NCBI GenBank assembly: GCA_015179125.1 | Contig: WHVA01000109.1 | Coordinates: 186,001-250,000, forward strand | Direction of reading: 5' to 3' | DNA length: 64,000 nucleotides | From: Gautieria morchelliformis | Taxonomy: Eukaryota > Basidiomycota > Agaricomycetes > Gomphales > Gomphaceae | Shown: piece after piece, positions 11,383 through 24,154 of the stretch | Layout of the letters: every line of letters starts with the position of its first letter | Numbering within the stretch: position 1 is the stretch's first letter | Notes under the pieces: model-generated | Databases searched by the model: none | Told to the model about the DNA's origin: nothing | What the model saw: only the letters and a program-made list of their open reading frames with translations | Program-made: the position numbers and the translations under genes

Positions 11383-14159
11383 TCAATCCGAATCCGACCG
11401 TGTATCAATCTCTGGCATCTCTTCCAAATCGCTATCCTCATCTCTTGATAATCCCAGCGCCCCGCTGTATGTCAATGCAGATGAGATACTTTGCTGAGCT
11501 GTGACCGGGGCCCCTGACTTTGCAGTCCGTGGCGTCTGATCTATGATAGCATCGTTTTGTATGTTAGGCGTTGATCTTTCTGTTCGCTGTACCTCCGTAA
11601 TGGCTGAAAGGGATGGAGCAACAAATGACGATATAAGTGCAGGCATCGAAGGGGGAGGGGCAGGGCCAGGGACAACAGTAGCAGCACTTGATGACTGTAG
11701 TGCGGAAGTGATAGCAGCCTGCCTGTGGATTTGCTGGACTGTCGTGCCTTCCAGCGTTGTCGTCTCTTGTGCGGGTCGAATATCCTCTATCGTATTCAAA
11801 CCCACTGCATCCCGAGCTGCCTTATCATCCTTAGCACTCCCACTTCTAAATAAGTACACGGCTTCGACAGGCGGTTGCGAGCGGAGCAAGGGCGGGAGCC
11901 GTGGGTGAAGAAGCGTATCCAACTGACGCTGGGTCTCGATTGCTGAGTTCATAACCTTGGGCAGTGATAGAACAATGAATGAGACCTTCTATCGCCAACT
12001 GATTTTGCACGATAATCTCACCAGTTCACTGTCATACATGGCCCCTTCCGTGCCGTTGATAACTAATCCCAGGGCACTGTTGACCCACCCTGAGGACCCC
12101 ACTAGGACGTGCTTACTGCACAACAACAGTACTTTTGCATGTACTCGCCCGTGGAACGCCAGGTCGCGGGAGTGGGCAGAAGGCGAGTATCGGGGAATCT
12201 CCAATAAAAGCGTGACAAGCAGCCGTAGCGCGAGCGTCCTTATTGGTGCAGAGAGATGCGGGTTGGATAGTAGAGGATCAAGAGCTATGGCATACACCGT
12301 CATATAAGGTCTTTTGTACACAAATATTGCTACTTACCCTCGAGCGCTATCTCGATGATCTCACTATCTTCTATGGTCGGACATAGCACACCAATCCCAA
12401 CTTTGAATACTTCGTCGCCCTCGTATCCGCGGGCACGCTTCTTCCCCTTCTTGCTTGAGGTGGCGGAAGCATCTTGAAGCTGTGGCTGGACCTCTGACTT
12501 GCCCGGAAGAAGAGTAGTGAGGATAGGTATGAGGGATTTCGCTAGTCTAGTTGGTGGAATAGGAGAATGAAGGGCAGACTTGCAAGACAGCAGTGAGGGA
12601 AGGATGCGCAAGAAAAGTATACGGTGGGATCTATTGGCGACACTCAGCATAACTCTCAACTGCAAGGGAAGCACACACTTTGGTATGGATTGCTCCAGAT
12701 GATAGGTGACATAAGAAACTATCTGTGCGAGATGAGGATTCAGATGGTGGCGTAAACTATAGATATGGCATCAATTAAACCATACAAGATCGAATGAACC
12801 AAAATATACCTTTTTACCAATTGGGACACATAGAAACATCCAAGTTTCCATATCTCTGGGATGATGGAAATTTCTAGAGCCCTTCGTGTGCTGTCAAAAT
12901 GCACTTCCACCTGTCAGAAGGTCACTTATCGATCAATTGACCCTCTTGGAAGGTAGTATGGCTGAATATCGGACCTTTTCGTCCGGAATACATTTAAGAA
13001 GACAGAGGGCTATTTGGACGAGTTCTCCGACGGGGACAGGAACCGGTCTGGAGATAACAGCTCTGGGAGAATTCATATGATTTAGCGTGACAAGACAGCC
13101 ATATCACCGGCGTACTCTAATAGTTGACCGATCAGCGCTATTGAGCATTTAAGTCTATCCAGACTGAGAGGGATAACCAGGGCGGGGTCTGATGGCAAGA
13201 AGTCAAACGTAGGCGACACGCTCAATCTTGACCGAGGCGCTGTAAATATATATAACTATTCAGCTAAGTTTTCTTTTCCTTTTTGTTTTTTGATTGACGT
13301 AATAACATACGCTGAAGAAATGTCGTTCGAAGTGCGGAAAAAGAAGACCATGCATTGGCCAACGCTGTGTCTAGACTTTTGCGCCATAGTGGTGCTGCAC
13401 CCACTTTACCGCCCGTGAAATGAAGCACAGCGTGAAGACAACAAGCATCCGAGATTGTTTCTGGCAAGGTTGGAGACGTATAGGAACCAGACAGGATGCG
13501 AAAGGATAGATTGAAAAGGGAAGTGTGAAGTTGACGGTGAAGAGTCGGGTAAAGCGGAACTAGACGTGTGAGCGCCATCATACAGACATGCTAGCATATT
13601 CATGATTAGAATAGTCACAATAAATGGTAAGATTTCAGGAATAAGTACACGAATCTCTCGGTCTTCACTCTTTTCTCCAAGACTGAGGAGGGCTGCACTA
13701 AACTTGGGAATGTTTGGCATGGCCAACTGCCTCTGAAATTCAGGAATACTAGTGGCGGATGAGAAAAGAAACTCAAGAAGTCGAATACATGCTTTCCACG
13801 TCGGCGGTGCTTCGTTTCTCTTGCGAGACGGTATATGAGTGACATCACAGATTAGGGGAGTCTAAGCAAGTTAGACTGACAGAAAGCATTGGTAGCGTGA
13901 TAGCGATCCAGCCTTGCGAAGCCTCCAGCATTATCTCTTTGTTCAAAACAGATGTTTGCAGCGCCAGACAAAGGCCTGCCCAGCGTGCACCTGGATGTTT
14001 GGAGTGGATGAGGGACGTGACTCTCGAAATCCATTTTTGGAGGTGTGGAGATGGTTCAAAGTAAGGCGGTGTCAATGAAGATATGATAGAAGGTAATGAC
14101 AAGACCGCAGTCTGGTCAGAGCCGACTTGTAGCTGCAAAACGAGTTCCAATGGGTGCAT
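11383..14159 (-). CDS. RIX1: Pre-rRNA processing protein RIX1 (PELP1 homologue)
   Basis: A multi-exon minus-strand gene starts at MHPLELVLQLQ (14159). Exon 1 carries LQKWISRVTSLIHSKHPGAR and WAGLCLALQTSVLNKEIM, the hallmark N-terminal helical repeat of the RIX1/PELP1 family. Later exons encode IPKFSAALLSLGEKSEDREI, YPTLHRQLHTSLFNLSFRIL, SPTFDFLPSDPALVIPLSLD and VANRSHRILFLRILPSL. A disordered, acidic C-terminus ends DSDLEEMPEIDTRSDSD at 11383. RIX1 forms the Rix1-Ipi1-Ipi3 complex that acts with Rea1 on pre-60S particles and on ITS2 processing in the nucleus. Several internal exon limits (12325-13850) were not fixed. A basic KKGKKRARGYEGDE patch near 12450 may be a nuclear signal. The gene is divergent from SEC10 across 96 bp. 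Confidence 0.85.
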
Positions 14160-14255
14160 TACCTAACTGAGAAATTATCGTACTGTCACGCGGTCGGCGT
14201 GACACCTTGACATAATCACGTGACCCTCAGCTTGAGATTACTCCAGGCGACCACA
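14160..14255. promoter_or_regulatory. 96-bp divergent promoter of RIX1 and SEC10 with an E-box
   Basis: The two start codons are 96 bp apart on opposite strands, so this interval must serve both genes. It contains TCACGTGAC at 14216-14224, a palindromic CACGTG core of the kind bound by bHLH factors such as Cbf1 in yeasts. No TATA box is seen. The regulatory role is inferred. Confidence 0.5.
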
Positions 14256-17200
14256 ATGAGCTCGGACATGTTTGCGCTCGATCCCAGCGTGGAAGAGGTC
14301 TTAAATATTTCAACCTTCGAAGTATGTACAATAATATGACATTCAAATAGTTTGTCTGACACCTCGGTAGGACAAGTTTGATGTCAAGGATTTCGTGTCC
14401 TCCATTTCCGAGAGGCTCATCTCGCACTCCAAAGCAGAGCCAGGACGTATGTTTTCTAATCCTACATAAATTTCACGCCGAATCCTCCCCTATTGTTGTA
14501 GCGTTCGAACCAAGACCATTTATCCGCACGTTTGAATCAGCTGTGGACAGACTTATTGAAATCCGTAAGAACCTTCAACGAGAAACTGATACCCTCGAGA
14601 AAAGTGTCAAACAAGCAGAGAGAGATTACTCTAAAAATATCACTGAGCTTAACGGGGGATTCGAGGTGGGAGATTTTAGATCACCAAACACAAATGACAC
14701 TGACCATTCCCAGGCGGTTGGTAAGTCATTCGGTAGCATGGAGAGCAAAATGAGTGAAGTTGGACGTACTGCCATTCGAATTGGTCAGTATAACTCTTGT
14801 ATTTGGGTGTCGATCAAACTAAAAATCTTCGAGGCGAGCAACTGGAATCGGTACACATTTCGCGGCAGCGTGCCCAAGCAGCCTATGACTTGATAGACTA
14901 TTACAACCACTTCTCTAAGGGCGATACCACACGTCTGGACAACTTACAGAAGGACGGCGGAAAGGAGGGTCGCCACCAGGCGGCAATAATACTTCGGCGA
15001 CTAAGCACTGTCGCCAGAGAGGTCGACCTTCCCAGTGCTGAAAAGGTAGTTCTAACATTATTCACTGCTCAACTAGTCTAACATCTCTCCACAACCTCCA
15101 GACCCGCGAGAACATTGACAAGTATTGCGAGAAGTTTGAAAAGAATATGTTACGCTTGTTTGATCGATGTTATCGTAAAGGGGATCCCAAGATGATGAAT
15201 GCATGTAGTCACGAATATGTTGCCAAAAATTTTCTGACTTTCCGACAGCATTGCGCACAAACACTATTGGATTTCAACGGTGGTGCATCATGCGTTCAAA
15301 TTTACGTGAACCAGCACGACTTCTTCATTTCTAGAAATCGAGTTCAAGAATTGAGCGAAGTTGAAAGTGGCCAGCTGTACTTATATTTATTATATGGCAC
15401 AATGATGAAAAGTTGATATGTTTTCAGATGGGAAATTCTCCCGGATCCCGATTCCAGTCCTCCCAAAAGCGAACCAGGCTTGAGCGCCCTGTTTGCAGAA
15501 ATACGCACCACAGTGGCTCAGGAGGCGCAGATCGTACAGGCGGTCTTTCCAAATCCGCCTATGGTAATGCAGGTGTTCTTGCAACGGGTATTCGCGCAAT
15601 CTGTGAGTTTTATGCACCCCCCACGATCATTTTGATACACATATGACTTCCTCAAGATTCAACAATATCTAGAACTTCTCCTTAACAAAGCCTCCAGTAT
15701 ATCTCAACTTTCATTCCTCCGCATGCTTCATCTCGCCCATTCACAAACTTCGTCGCTTGTTGAAGCTCTCAAAGGATTTGACCTTTCACATCTTACCTCG
15801 CGATCGGGTTCAGACAGAGCCGTCACGGATGCTCTAATGGCAAGCAGTGCCACTCCTGGTGGGACTGGTCAAATAGTGCCCGTTTCCGTGATGCTCGAGA
15901 CCGCCATGGACGAGCTTTTTATGCCCTTTACAGAAGGCCAGAAGTACCTCGAGCGGGAAAGTAAGAATCTCGGTGAGCTATACAGCTCGTACTTGTATCG
16001 CTTTACGCGATATCATGTGAGTTCCTCTTTCGCTTCTAAAGTCTTAGGATATGAGGCATTCGACTCGGTGATACAGGAGTCCGTGTCCAAATCCAAGACT
16101 TCGAACCTTCTCAACAGGGTCGTCAACCAGATAAACGCTGCAGCTTCGAATACATCTTCTACCTCTGTCAGCACAACGACCACCGCTCAAGCCGCGGCTG
16201 CACTTATAAAATTCAGCGGTTTTGGAAATGCTGCAGAACGAGAGAAGGAGAAACTAGGAGAAGAAACCGTACGCGAAGAAGATGGCAAAATTAGCATCGA
16301 CGTTTCGGAAAAAATGCTCAAATGGCATGCCGAAGCGGTGGGTCGATGCGTGGAGGTCAGCTCTACGTCGGATGTGTAAGACATTATAATCCTGCGGGAA
16401 TCATCATCCCTAACGGAAACGTAAAAGCCCCAAGAACGCCTTCGCACTTTTGCGTGTCCTCGCGGAAGCTTTGGGTCGGTCCTATGTCGAGGCTGCCCTG
16501 GAAACGTGAGTATTGTTAGCTTTTGCACACTATCAAACTCTCATCGAGCTACAACATGAAATGGTAGTTCACTAACTCGTCTCGAAAATCGCGACCCAAA
16601 ACTCGAGCCTGACTTATCACCGTTTGCGACATTACGGATGGCCGACATGATCTGTCATCTGTGGCAGCAATATGTCAATATCGCACTCATGCCCCTTTCC
16701 AGCTCCTCTGTGACCATCCGTCGTGATATGGTTATTTTCAACACTCAGACCATCAACCGTATTGAGGGAACCGCAAATGCTCTCGTCCAGCGAGTTACAG
16801 ATAGTATGTCGCGACCTTAACTACCCCTCTCGACTAATCTCAGACTCAGCTGTGGTCGCCTGGCTTGCCACTCAATTAAGCAAACAGAAGCGGAGTGATT
16901 TTAAACCGCGTAATGATGACCTTTCCTTTGCGCGTGTCAATACAGAGCCATGCGAAGCTTGTTGCGAGACACTGGAAAAGGCAAGAGATGTAGCGAAGCA
17001 AAGCCTCACGGGACGAAATTTGGAGGTTTTCCTTACTGAAGTTGGGGTCACCTTCCATACGTGCGTTGAAAGAGTGCGCGGTCTTTTGACTCATTCTCAT
17101 GATACATTAGCCTACTCCTCGATCACCTGAAGAAATTCCCAGTCAGCGCAACTGGTGGCCTAATGCTTGCGAAGTATGTTTTCCTCATTCTCATATTTCT

Positions 17201-17616
17201 CTTCGCAGATACTCACTTCCCGAAGGGATCTCAAATCCTACCAAGATATTATTGCTACATTCAACATGCCCTCTCTTTCAGAACGTTTTGAATTCATCCG
17301 CCAACTCGGCAACGTTTTCCTGATCCAGCCTGACATCCTCCGGTCGTATATTACCGAAAATTACCTGGGTCGTATCGAGCCTACTCTTCTGCGCCCATAT
17401 CTCGCACAACGTGCCGACTGGGGGAAAGAAGAGAAGGCGTTAGAAGGTTTGTTTGGCGAGGAGGGCGAACATGAGGGCAAAGGCTTCAAGGATCGTCTGG
17501 GCGTCTCACGAATGATGAGAGAACTTGAGGGGTTGCGCATTGGCGACGGAGGGGGATCGGCATTTAGTGGGGGCTTTAGTTTCAACAGTCTCAACGCCCG
17601 GAGTCTGGGCATTTAG
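14256..17616 (+). CDS. SEC10: Exocyst complex subunit Sec10
   Basis: The gene starts MSSDMFALDPSVEEVLNIST. Intron 1 is 14322-14370. Exon 2 gives KFDVKDFVSSISERLISHSK, then splices to PFEPRPFIRTFESAVDRL. A coiled-coil region follows (RKNLQRETDTLEKSVKQAER), then SVHISRQRAQAAYDLIDYYN, then VFPNPPMVMQVFLQRVFAQS. The C-terminal CATCHR helical bundles end with YLAQRADWGKEE and NARSLGI. These blocks are typical of Sec10. Sec10 is one of eight exocyst subunits that tether secretory vesicles to the plasma membrane during tip growth. About ten short introns break the gene; I fixed only the first few. The 3' end faces RRS1 with 171 bp between the stops. Confidence 0.9.
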
Positions 17617-17787
17617 CGTCTTCATTTCTTATTGTCCTCAGGTAACTTATTTGCAGGGACGGTCCTAGTTAGCCTAGGAAGGCGGCGGATGAGTGATAAA
17701 GTGAGTGGCACAACAAGTCTGAAGTACAGCAGAGCTAGGTGGCAAAACAAATACTGAAGGAGCTTCGCCTCTACACCACAGGGCATG

Positions 17788-18987
17788 TCATCGCTTCGAC
17801 TTGCCTTTCCCACTCATTCGCTTCCCTCCCTTTCCTCTTGTCGCCAAAGCTGCTGCACCCTTACCCTTACTCACCGACCGAATGGCCTTGCGTACATTCA
17901 GGACGTCATCCCCTCCTCCATTTTGTTTAGGTCGCTTATTTGCGCCGTCCAGCTTCGAGACAATCGCGAGTGATGTCTTACGTTCTGCTTCTGTAGAGGC
18001 TTCGTTTGGATCGAACTGGCAGGAAAGAAATTAGCTATGAGGAAGAGCTACCGATGAATACAGTAGATCAAACCTTTCGCTTGACTCCCCGAAGCTTCGA
18101 CTCTCCATCCAACCTCTTGTCGAATCTTGCGGATATGTGAGCACTCACGGCCAGGATGTGTAGAGATGGTAACTTACTTGCCCATACTGGCAGTACTAAT
18201 GCGGTTTGTGGCCACCGTTCTTTCGATCTCTTTTTTGCGCTCGTCTTTAGATAACGCTTGAGAGCCCTTAGAATGTTCGATGTTTCGAAGTCGCTGTTTT
18301 TCATTTTTTGCAATACGATTTTTACGCTCATCACGAGCTGCCTTTGCTGGGTCGAAGTCAGGATCTGAAAAGGCCTCAGTATAATTCCCGTGAATAGCCA
18401 GCAAGAGGCTGGTTCATACCTGCATTGTCTGGAAGCTCGGTGATCCACTGTTCTTCCTTCTCGTGGTTTTTGCCTGCCCTTCCCCAACGATTTACCCACT
18501 CTTGTTTCTCCTCATCAAACACCTTCCTATCTCGCTTGCTCTGCTGAATACCCTTTGCAGCGGCAAACTTTTCCCATTTCGTTGGAGGTTTTGGTTTTGG
18601 CAAAGGTTTTGAGCGTGGTAGCTGAGTTGTTGGTGAAGGGAGCATCGCCAAGGGACCATCGGCTGAAGATCGTATAGGTAATGAGAATAACGACGTTATA
18701 ATAACTTGGCAGCCGTCTCGTGCAGTTGACTGGAGAAACTCCTCAGAGTTTTGCCTAAGCCCAAACAATTAGGTCTAGACTGAAGGATGTGGGAAGTCTC
18801 ACGTGTAGGTATCATAGTCGAGAGGGTTGGGGTCAGTAACTGTCAACAGCCCGGGATCGGCCTCTAACGGAATTTCTTTTTCGACAGCGATTGACTTGCT
18901 GGAAATATGTGAGTGACGTATCCACGATGCGATACAGAAAACTAACTGTTTAGATTGTTCGCTGGCGATTATCGAAGAAACGTCCAT
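17788..18987 (-). CDS. RRS1: Ribosome biogenesis regulator RRS1
   Basis: A multi-exon minus-strand gene begins MDVSSIIASEQSKQ (18987). The family core is clear: PLEADPGLLTVTDPNPLDYD, SLFSLPIRSSADGPLAMLP, RSKPLPKPKPPTKWEKFAAA, KGIQQSKRDRKVFDEEKQEW and VNRWGRAGKN. A charged region (PAKAARDERKNRIAKNEKQR) and a Lys/Gly-rich C-terminus ending KGKSKR follow. Rrs1 works with Rpf2 to load the 5S RNP (Rpl5, Rpl11, 5S rRNA) onto pre-60S particles in the nucleolus. The basic tail is normal for the family. Introns are short; the first lies just downstream of the initial exon near 18900. The gene converges on SEC10. Confidence 0.92.
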
Positions 18988-19864
18988 CTACCGGAAAAAT
19001 TTGAACGGCACCTTGGGCGTCACTGCCGTCACTCCGGCATACTCCGATCTCTTAATCTGACTTTTACCGGCTCATGTATGCCGGTCGACCTTTCTCACGT
19101 ACTTGGGTACCATAGGTGCCGGTACCCATACGGTTTGACTGCTCGAAAACAACCATCGATGTCTCACTGGAGCTGATGATTATCGATCCCACCGAGAAAA
19201 ATAGTTCTAAAATCAGTGCAAGCCTGACGGCACCGGCTCAGTCATCTGGTAGTGATCTTGTTTGCTGTACATCCAACATTACTGTCCCAAGTCTGTATTT
19301 CGGCCGACGAGGCGGTCGCTATTCATTCCCTTGGAGCCGAGCCGGGGACGTTTCGCGCCTCGAGAACGAGACATGTGCTACGCTCATGCGCGGAACCTCA
19401 CAACCTACTCCCGGATTGTACGGTCCTGTCGTCAATCACACTCTTCCGCTGATCAGTGCTTTTGACTTATTGTTGATCAAACTTTACTAGTGTCACACCA
19501 CACGATATTTTTAAATTCTCAGTTTGCTTGGCTCCTTGCCGAGTGGGGTTCTTGGTAGCATGCTCTGCCAAGGTATCAACTTCAGGCGAGGGGAACAATA
19601 TTACCCGCACTATTACTAGGGATTTCGTTTACCGTGCTCCCGCCGGCATCTACTGATGTTCCGGTACGTCAATACCGGGCGTATCCATTTGTGCACTGCC
19701 AGCATCCAAGATTGTTCCCAGAACCGACTGACACGGAGATGCCATCTTGGTCCCATTGTGTCACTGGCTCAGCTAATCTCAGAACTTAAACGCCGCGCGA
19801 GTATAAAGTGGACGATGATGTTTTTCTTGATATTCACACTCCTAGGCCCATCTCCCTCACACAA
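18988..19864. other. Intergenic; promoter side of terpene synthase A
   Basis: No convincing coding sequence is seen. The region is GC-mixed with scattered CCGG words. The proximal promoter element is listed separately. Confidence 0.4.
19802..19807 (+). promoter_or_regulatory. TATA box of terpene synthase A
   Basis: TATAAA lies 58 bp upstream of the start codon at 19865. The paralogue at 24155 has an ATAAA-type box at almost the same distance, which supports the assignment. Confidence 0.5.
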
Positions 19865-21043
19865 ATGGCACCACTCCCAAGTCCCCCCAGCACTTTTGAA
19901 CTTCCTGACCTCATAACCCCGTGCCCGTACCCTCTCATTTATCACAGGAACGGTGATGCTATTGCTGCTGCATCTGATGCCTGGTACCAGAAGGGATGTA
20001 GTAATTTTACCGAAGAAAAGCGCCGCAAATTGTCGGTGCTGGCAGCGGGGAAGCTATCGGCATATGTCTACCATGACACCGATGACAGTCGTCTACGATG
20101 TAGCTGCGACTTCATGCAGCTCATATTCCTTTACGGTGACGTCTCCGATGGGCTGATGATCAAGGGCACCGAGATGGTCGCCGATATTGTCATGAATGCC
20201 TTCTGGTTTCCAGATGCCTATCGCCCGACCCACGGCGCAGGCAAGCTACATCCAAAACAGGAACCCGACGTGAGCAGGTTGGCGCGAGAGTATGTCTTAG
20301 TCAACCTTGGATTAATGACACGCAACTCACAACTCACCTTCTTCCAGCTTGTGGCTTCGCTGTACACGAAACGGAGGACCAGGGTTTCAAGCGCGCCTCC
20401 GGGAGAATTTGGGGCTTTTCTTTGATGGTCGCCACGTGCAATCCAAGCATCGCCAAGCGGGCGCGACTCCCACGCTGCAAGTCTACATCGATATTCGAAG
20501 GGACAGCAGCGGACTGAAGCCCCTGATGGACTTTCTCGAATATACGCTTGATATAGATCTACCCGACTGTGTCATCGACAACTTCACCATGAGAACTCTT
20601 AAGCAGTGCGTTAATGACTTTTGTACGTGGTCAAATGTGGGTATCCAAGCATATCGCCCACTGTCCGCCAAGGCTAACGGTTCACTCAGGACCTGTTCTC
20701 TTTCAACAAGGAGCAGGCTTGCGGGGACACGTACAACATGGTCGTTATTCTTATGAAGGTCGAAGGCCTGGGACTTCAGGAAGCAGTCGATCACGTCGGT
20801 GATATGTGCTGTGGTGTGCTTGAGGTCTTCCAGAGAAACAAGCGAAATCTTCCCAAGTGGGGTCCGCAGATCGACAGGGACGTGGAACGCTACCTTCGCG
20901 GACTCGAAAGCTGGCTTGTTGCCTGCCTTCATTGGAGCTTCCTGTCGGGGCGATACTTCGGCAAGAAAGGTCTCGCGATCAAGGAAACGCGAATCGTGGA
21001 GCTCCTTCCCTCGAGGCAAATTGTGAAAGATGTCAGGAGCTAG
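19865..21043 (+). CDS. Terpene (sesquiterpene-type) synthase A
   Basis: Three exons (19865-20289, 20348-20636, 20690-21043) with 58- and 53-bp introns encode 355 residues, the usual size of single-domain class I fungal terpene synthases. The metal-binding NSE-type motif is intact at the exon 2/3 junction: NDLFSFNKEQACGD. The effector-like Arg and the late WSFLSGRYFG (canonical RY pair) are present. The aspartate-rich motif is unusual: where related enzymes have D-(D/N/E)-x-x-D, this protein reads CDFMQLIFLYGDVSDG, so the first Asp is replaced by Gly with a neighbouring Asp. Class I synthases ionise farnesyl diphosphate (or geranyl diphosphate) with Mg2+; product and activity cannot be predicted here. 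A close paralogue follows at 24155. No P450 or other tailoring gene is adjacent. Confidence 0.85.
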
Positions 21044-22176
21044 GTATGCTCTGAGCCACGCCATATTCCCCCGTGGCTGATTTGCTTTCAGTGTCATCGC
21101 GACTTCCTCATCAGAACCTCGATACATAATAGAGTCTGCACGGCTGTATATACACTCTACTCTTCTGGTATCGTTTTCCTGTCAATATTTGCTTCTTTAT
21201 ATTCTAGACACGTTGAAGCGTCAACTTGCTAGTAGTACATAATTCTCTAGTAAAGATCCATGTACTTATGCATAATTATCATGCATACCTGCCATGAATG
21301 TGACAGAGCAAGCCCATGCTGCATCCCTGCAGATTAGTGCGGAACACAGACTGAAAAGTGTTTTACAGAAGATTTCTCAGCGTTGATGATCATGCAGAAA
21401 AGCAGTCCGACGATGGGGCAGTGGAGTAGGTTGTTAAGGTTGAAATTTCATGCTGAAGATCTCGCTACTATATATATTGTATGTATTGCTGCCACGCGTA
21501 CTGGCATCATCAAAGATATTATTAGCTCAACTGAATGGTGCCTGATATTGGGGGATCTGGCGAATCTGATGACTCAGCTGGTGTCGATCGCATATGTGGC
21601 ACGTGGCCCATCTTTGATTGGTCGTTGATGATCAACGACTAGAATTTAATACTTAGGGACAGCAGGGCATGATGTTGTCCGCTCACTCGAGAGTCAGACG
21701 CCTCTTTGTTCAACACCGGGCTGGCATTCCAGCGGAAACAATAGTTTCTATCTGCTCCGCTCATGCTATTAACCAGATGCTAACATTGCCCAGCGCCATG
21801 CCATGCGCCACTTTCACCCCTGCCACTTTTCCGAACCGGCGTCTTTCTGAAATGCAAGGCTACCGCACGCTAATCAGGCTTACTGTCTGAGACTTGGACG
21901 TGTGCCTATCAAGGCGATACAAACACCCTCCGCTCACGCGTCGTAAATCTCATGCCACGCGCTATTTGGAAGCTGGTGACCATGGTACGGCGATCCCCCC
22001 TATTATAACGTGCTCCGTAGTGCGGGCCCAATTTTGTAGTGTGCCGTAGGACCACGTAGCCGCGCGCGGTGGCTACGGTGGGCTACACTAGTCACACGTA
22101 ATGCGCGTTCAGGGTTCGGGAGGCATTATGGCATAGCATCATTTAGTAGTTAGATATTGGTCTATGTACACAAGGG
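21044..22176. other. Intergenic region with one MITE half-copy
   Basis: No gene is recognised. 21515-21549 resembles one arm and loop of the foldback element at 26188. An inverted motif CGTAGCC...GGCTACG lies near 22054-22076. Confidence 0.45.
21515..21549. repeat. Single-arm relative of the foldback repeat at 26188
   Basis: ATTAGCTCAACTGAA followed by GGTGCCTGATATT matches the left arm and loop of the 69-bp palindrome at 26188-26256 with few differences. The second arm is absent. Confidence 0.55.
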
Positions 22177-22532
22177 TCAAGTTGCCTTATTTATTCTTCG
22201 TCGGAGGCGTCGCGGAGTGCCATGCGAGATTCGTCTGATTTCCTTTGTTTGACGATGCAGGGTGTACGGATCGTATCCACAGGCATTCACCCCCTGGTAG
22301 ATACCGCGGTTGATAGTGCGCCACTGCGCCACAAGGATGGTCTTGATCGCGCCCTCGTCCGATATGTCGCCTGCGAAGCCAGGCACTTCGGCGACGACGA
22401 CCTAACGCGAGATGACGTTAAGCGTCATGACACCAGAAAGGCGGTGGAACGCCCACGCACCTTGGACCGCTGCCAGCCCCTTGCAGCGCGCAGAATGCGC
22501 TCCACGAGCGCCTTTGCGATAAGTTCTTCACG
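22177..22532 (-). CDS. Possible two-exon gene or gene fragment, unrecognised
   Basis: Two open stretches on the minus strand join in frame across a GT-AG intron of normal size (22402-22460, 59 bp). The first gives EELIAKALVERILRAARGWQ, the second VPGFAGDISDEGAIKTILVA, then GVNACGYDPYTLHR, ending at 22177. The composition looks coding, but I know no matching family. The first exon opens near 22532 without its own Met, so upstream exons are needed. A separate ATG at 23216 on the same strand opens a Pro-rich frame (MPLVPPTFLNLDKPEPPPRS) that could be the 5' exon, though I could not connect the two. It lies between the two terpene synthases. Confidence 0.35.
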
Positions 22533-24154
22533 GGGCCCGATTCTTGCGTGTTAGAGATGCTGTGGTACACGACACAACCTTGTGAGCGCAGCGCGCTACG
22601 ATGTGTTGCGGAACGAAAACACGCACAAAAATTGATTCTCTGCACCCAACGAGTATCATTAGCGTCATACACCTCAGGAACCATGCCACGGAGTGCTGCA
22701 GAAGTGTGGAGTGGGGAGGTGGCGTGTGTACGTACCAATGTATATATAATGGTTCGCCGCCTGGATGAGCTGCAAATGACCAGCAAGGAAGGCGTACTCA
22801 CATGCATTCTGTATCGACTTCTGGTCGGAGGTAAGGTAGCAACATACCTTTTGTTTGGCGTCGTTTGTTTATCAATAAACGGAATCAACACTCACGCTCG
22901 CACGAAAGCTCAAAGCCAGTTCACACACCGCTGCGGCAAGGCAGCGCAGGTTGCCGAGAGTCGTGTTAAATAGCAAAATACATTCCAAAGATGTAGGGGG
23001 CTACACTCAGTCCTAGGTCTTCCAGCATGCACAGATTTCTAGTAGCAAGTTACTGTAAATGATTAGTTAGCACCCGTTCACAGCCTCACTTGAGCAGAGG
23101 GCGCGAATGGACTCACGCAGAGCTTTCTGGGAGGGCGGACGCCGAGGGGAAGTGGGCGAGCGAGGAGGAGGCTCGGGCTTGTCAAGGTTGAGGAAGGTGG
23201 GGGGTACTAGAGGCATAGTAGAAAGCAGCGGGTCTACCTAGTGACAGCGTGCCGCCACAGGAGCTACGTCATCCAGAGTCAGGTATGTAGTTGGATCTAC
23301 TAGTAGCGCCGGACAATCTAGTGGCTGTCTGCTCCCTGAGGTGCGAACAGATGATTGTGCCCTTTACGTAAAGGAGCGGTGATCATTTGAATGGGAAATG
23401 AATACCGAGTCGGCTCCCAGGAACGCGGATGTGCAAGAGGCTGTGGCGCATAAGATCAGCATCTGTTTTAGAATCACCGGATTACGTCGGCAACTCCATC
23501 CGGGGGCTCCGGCCCGATCCGCAATCAGAGGTTAATTGCCGGTGGGACAGCGCACGTGATGTCGATCTATCATCATACTGCTAAATACCCGGCGAGGTCG
23601 CTGCCGGTTTGAACCGGTCCCACGGCCCTTGCAATGCCTCGACCACGCAAAGTCGCAACCTTGTTGTCACCGAGGACGTTCCTATGGACTTATGTAATCA
23701 GCCTTTCTTGCCTAGCAGCTGTGCTACGCCAAATCTTTGTCACGCCGCTTCAAGCTCCAGTTCTATCCACCAGAACATTTAAACGTGCTTGTCGTCTTTG
23801 TCCAAACATATTCAGCACAGAAGACGTGTATAGCATTTTATGTTCCTGGACATCTCGACAGTATTGACGGCAGGCTTTGTGACATATGCACACTTGGCAC
23901 TGCTTCGGCACTTCAGCCCCCGGGATGATGCGTGGCCGTTCCTATCCCCTTGTTGCCATTCATGCGTGAGCCACCGCTTGTCTGCTCTCGCATTGCAAGG
24001 TCTTGCACATCCGCCCGTGCCCACCCGCCCATCCGATCAGACTCAATTCAACTAACCTCGTGCCTATGTTCCGACCATCACCCCTCGCGGGGGATAAAAG
24101 ATGCTCCATTTTCCTCTGCCTCTTCACCCAAACTGAGCAACGCCCTTCACACAA
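22533..24154. other. Intergenic region upstream of terpene synthase B
   Basis: It contains the candidate 5' exon at 23100-23216 (minus) and CCGG-rich sequence around 23460-23640. A TATA-like GATAAAAG lies at 24093-24100, about 60 bp before the start of synthase B. No other gene is seen. Confidence 0.4.

Noticed and set aside
18988..19864. Small plus-strand open frames 19116-19490 upstream of terpene synthase A
   Set aside because: No homology, no exon signals, and they sit in the promoter region.
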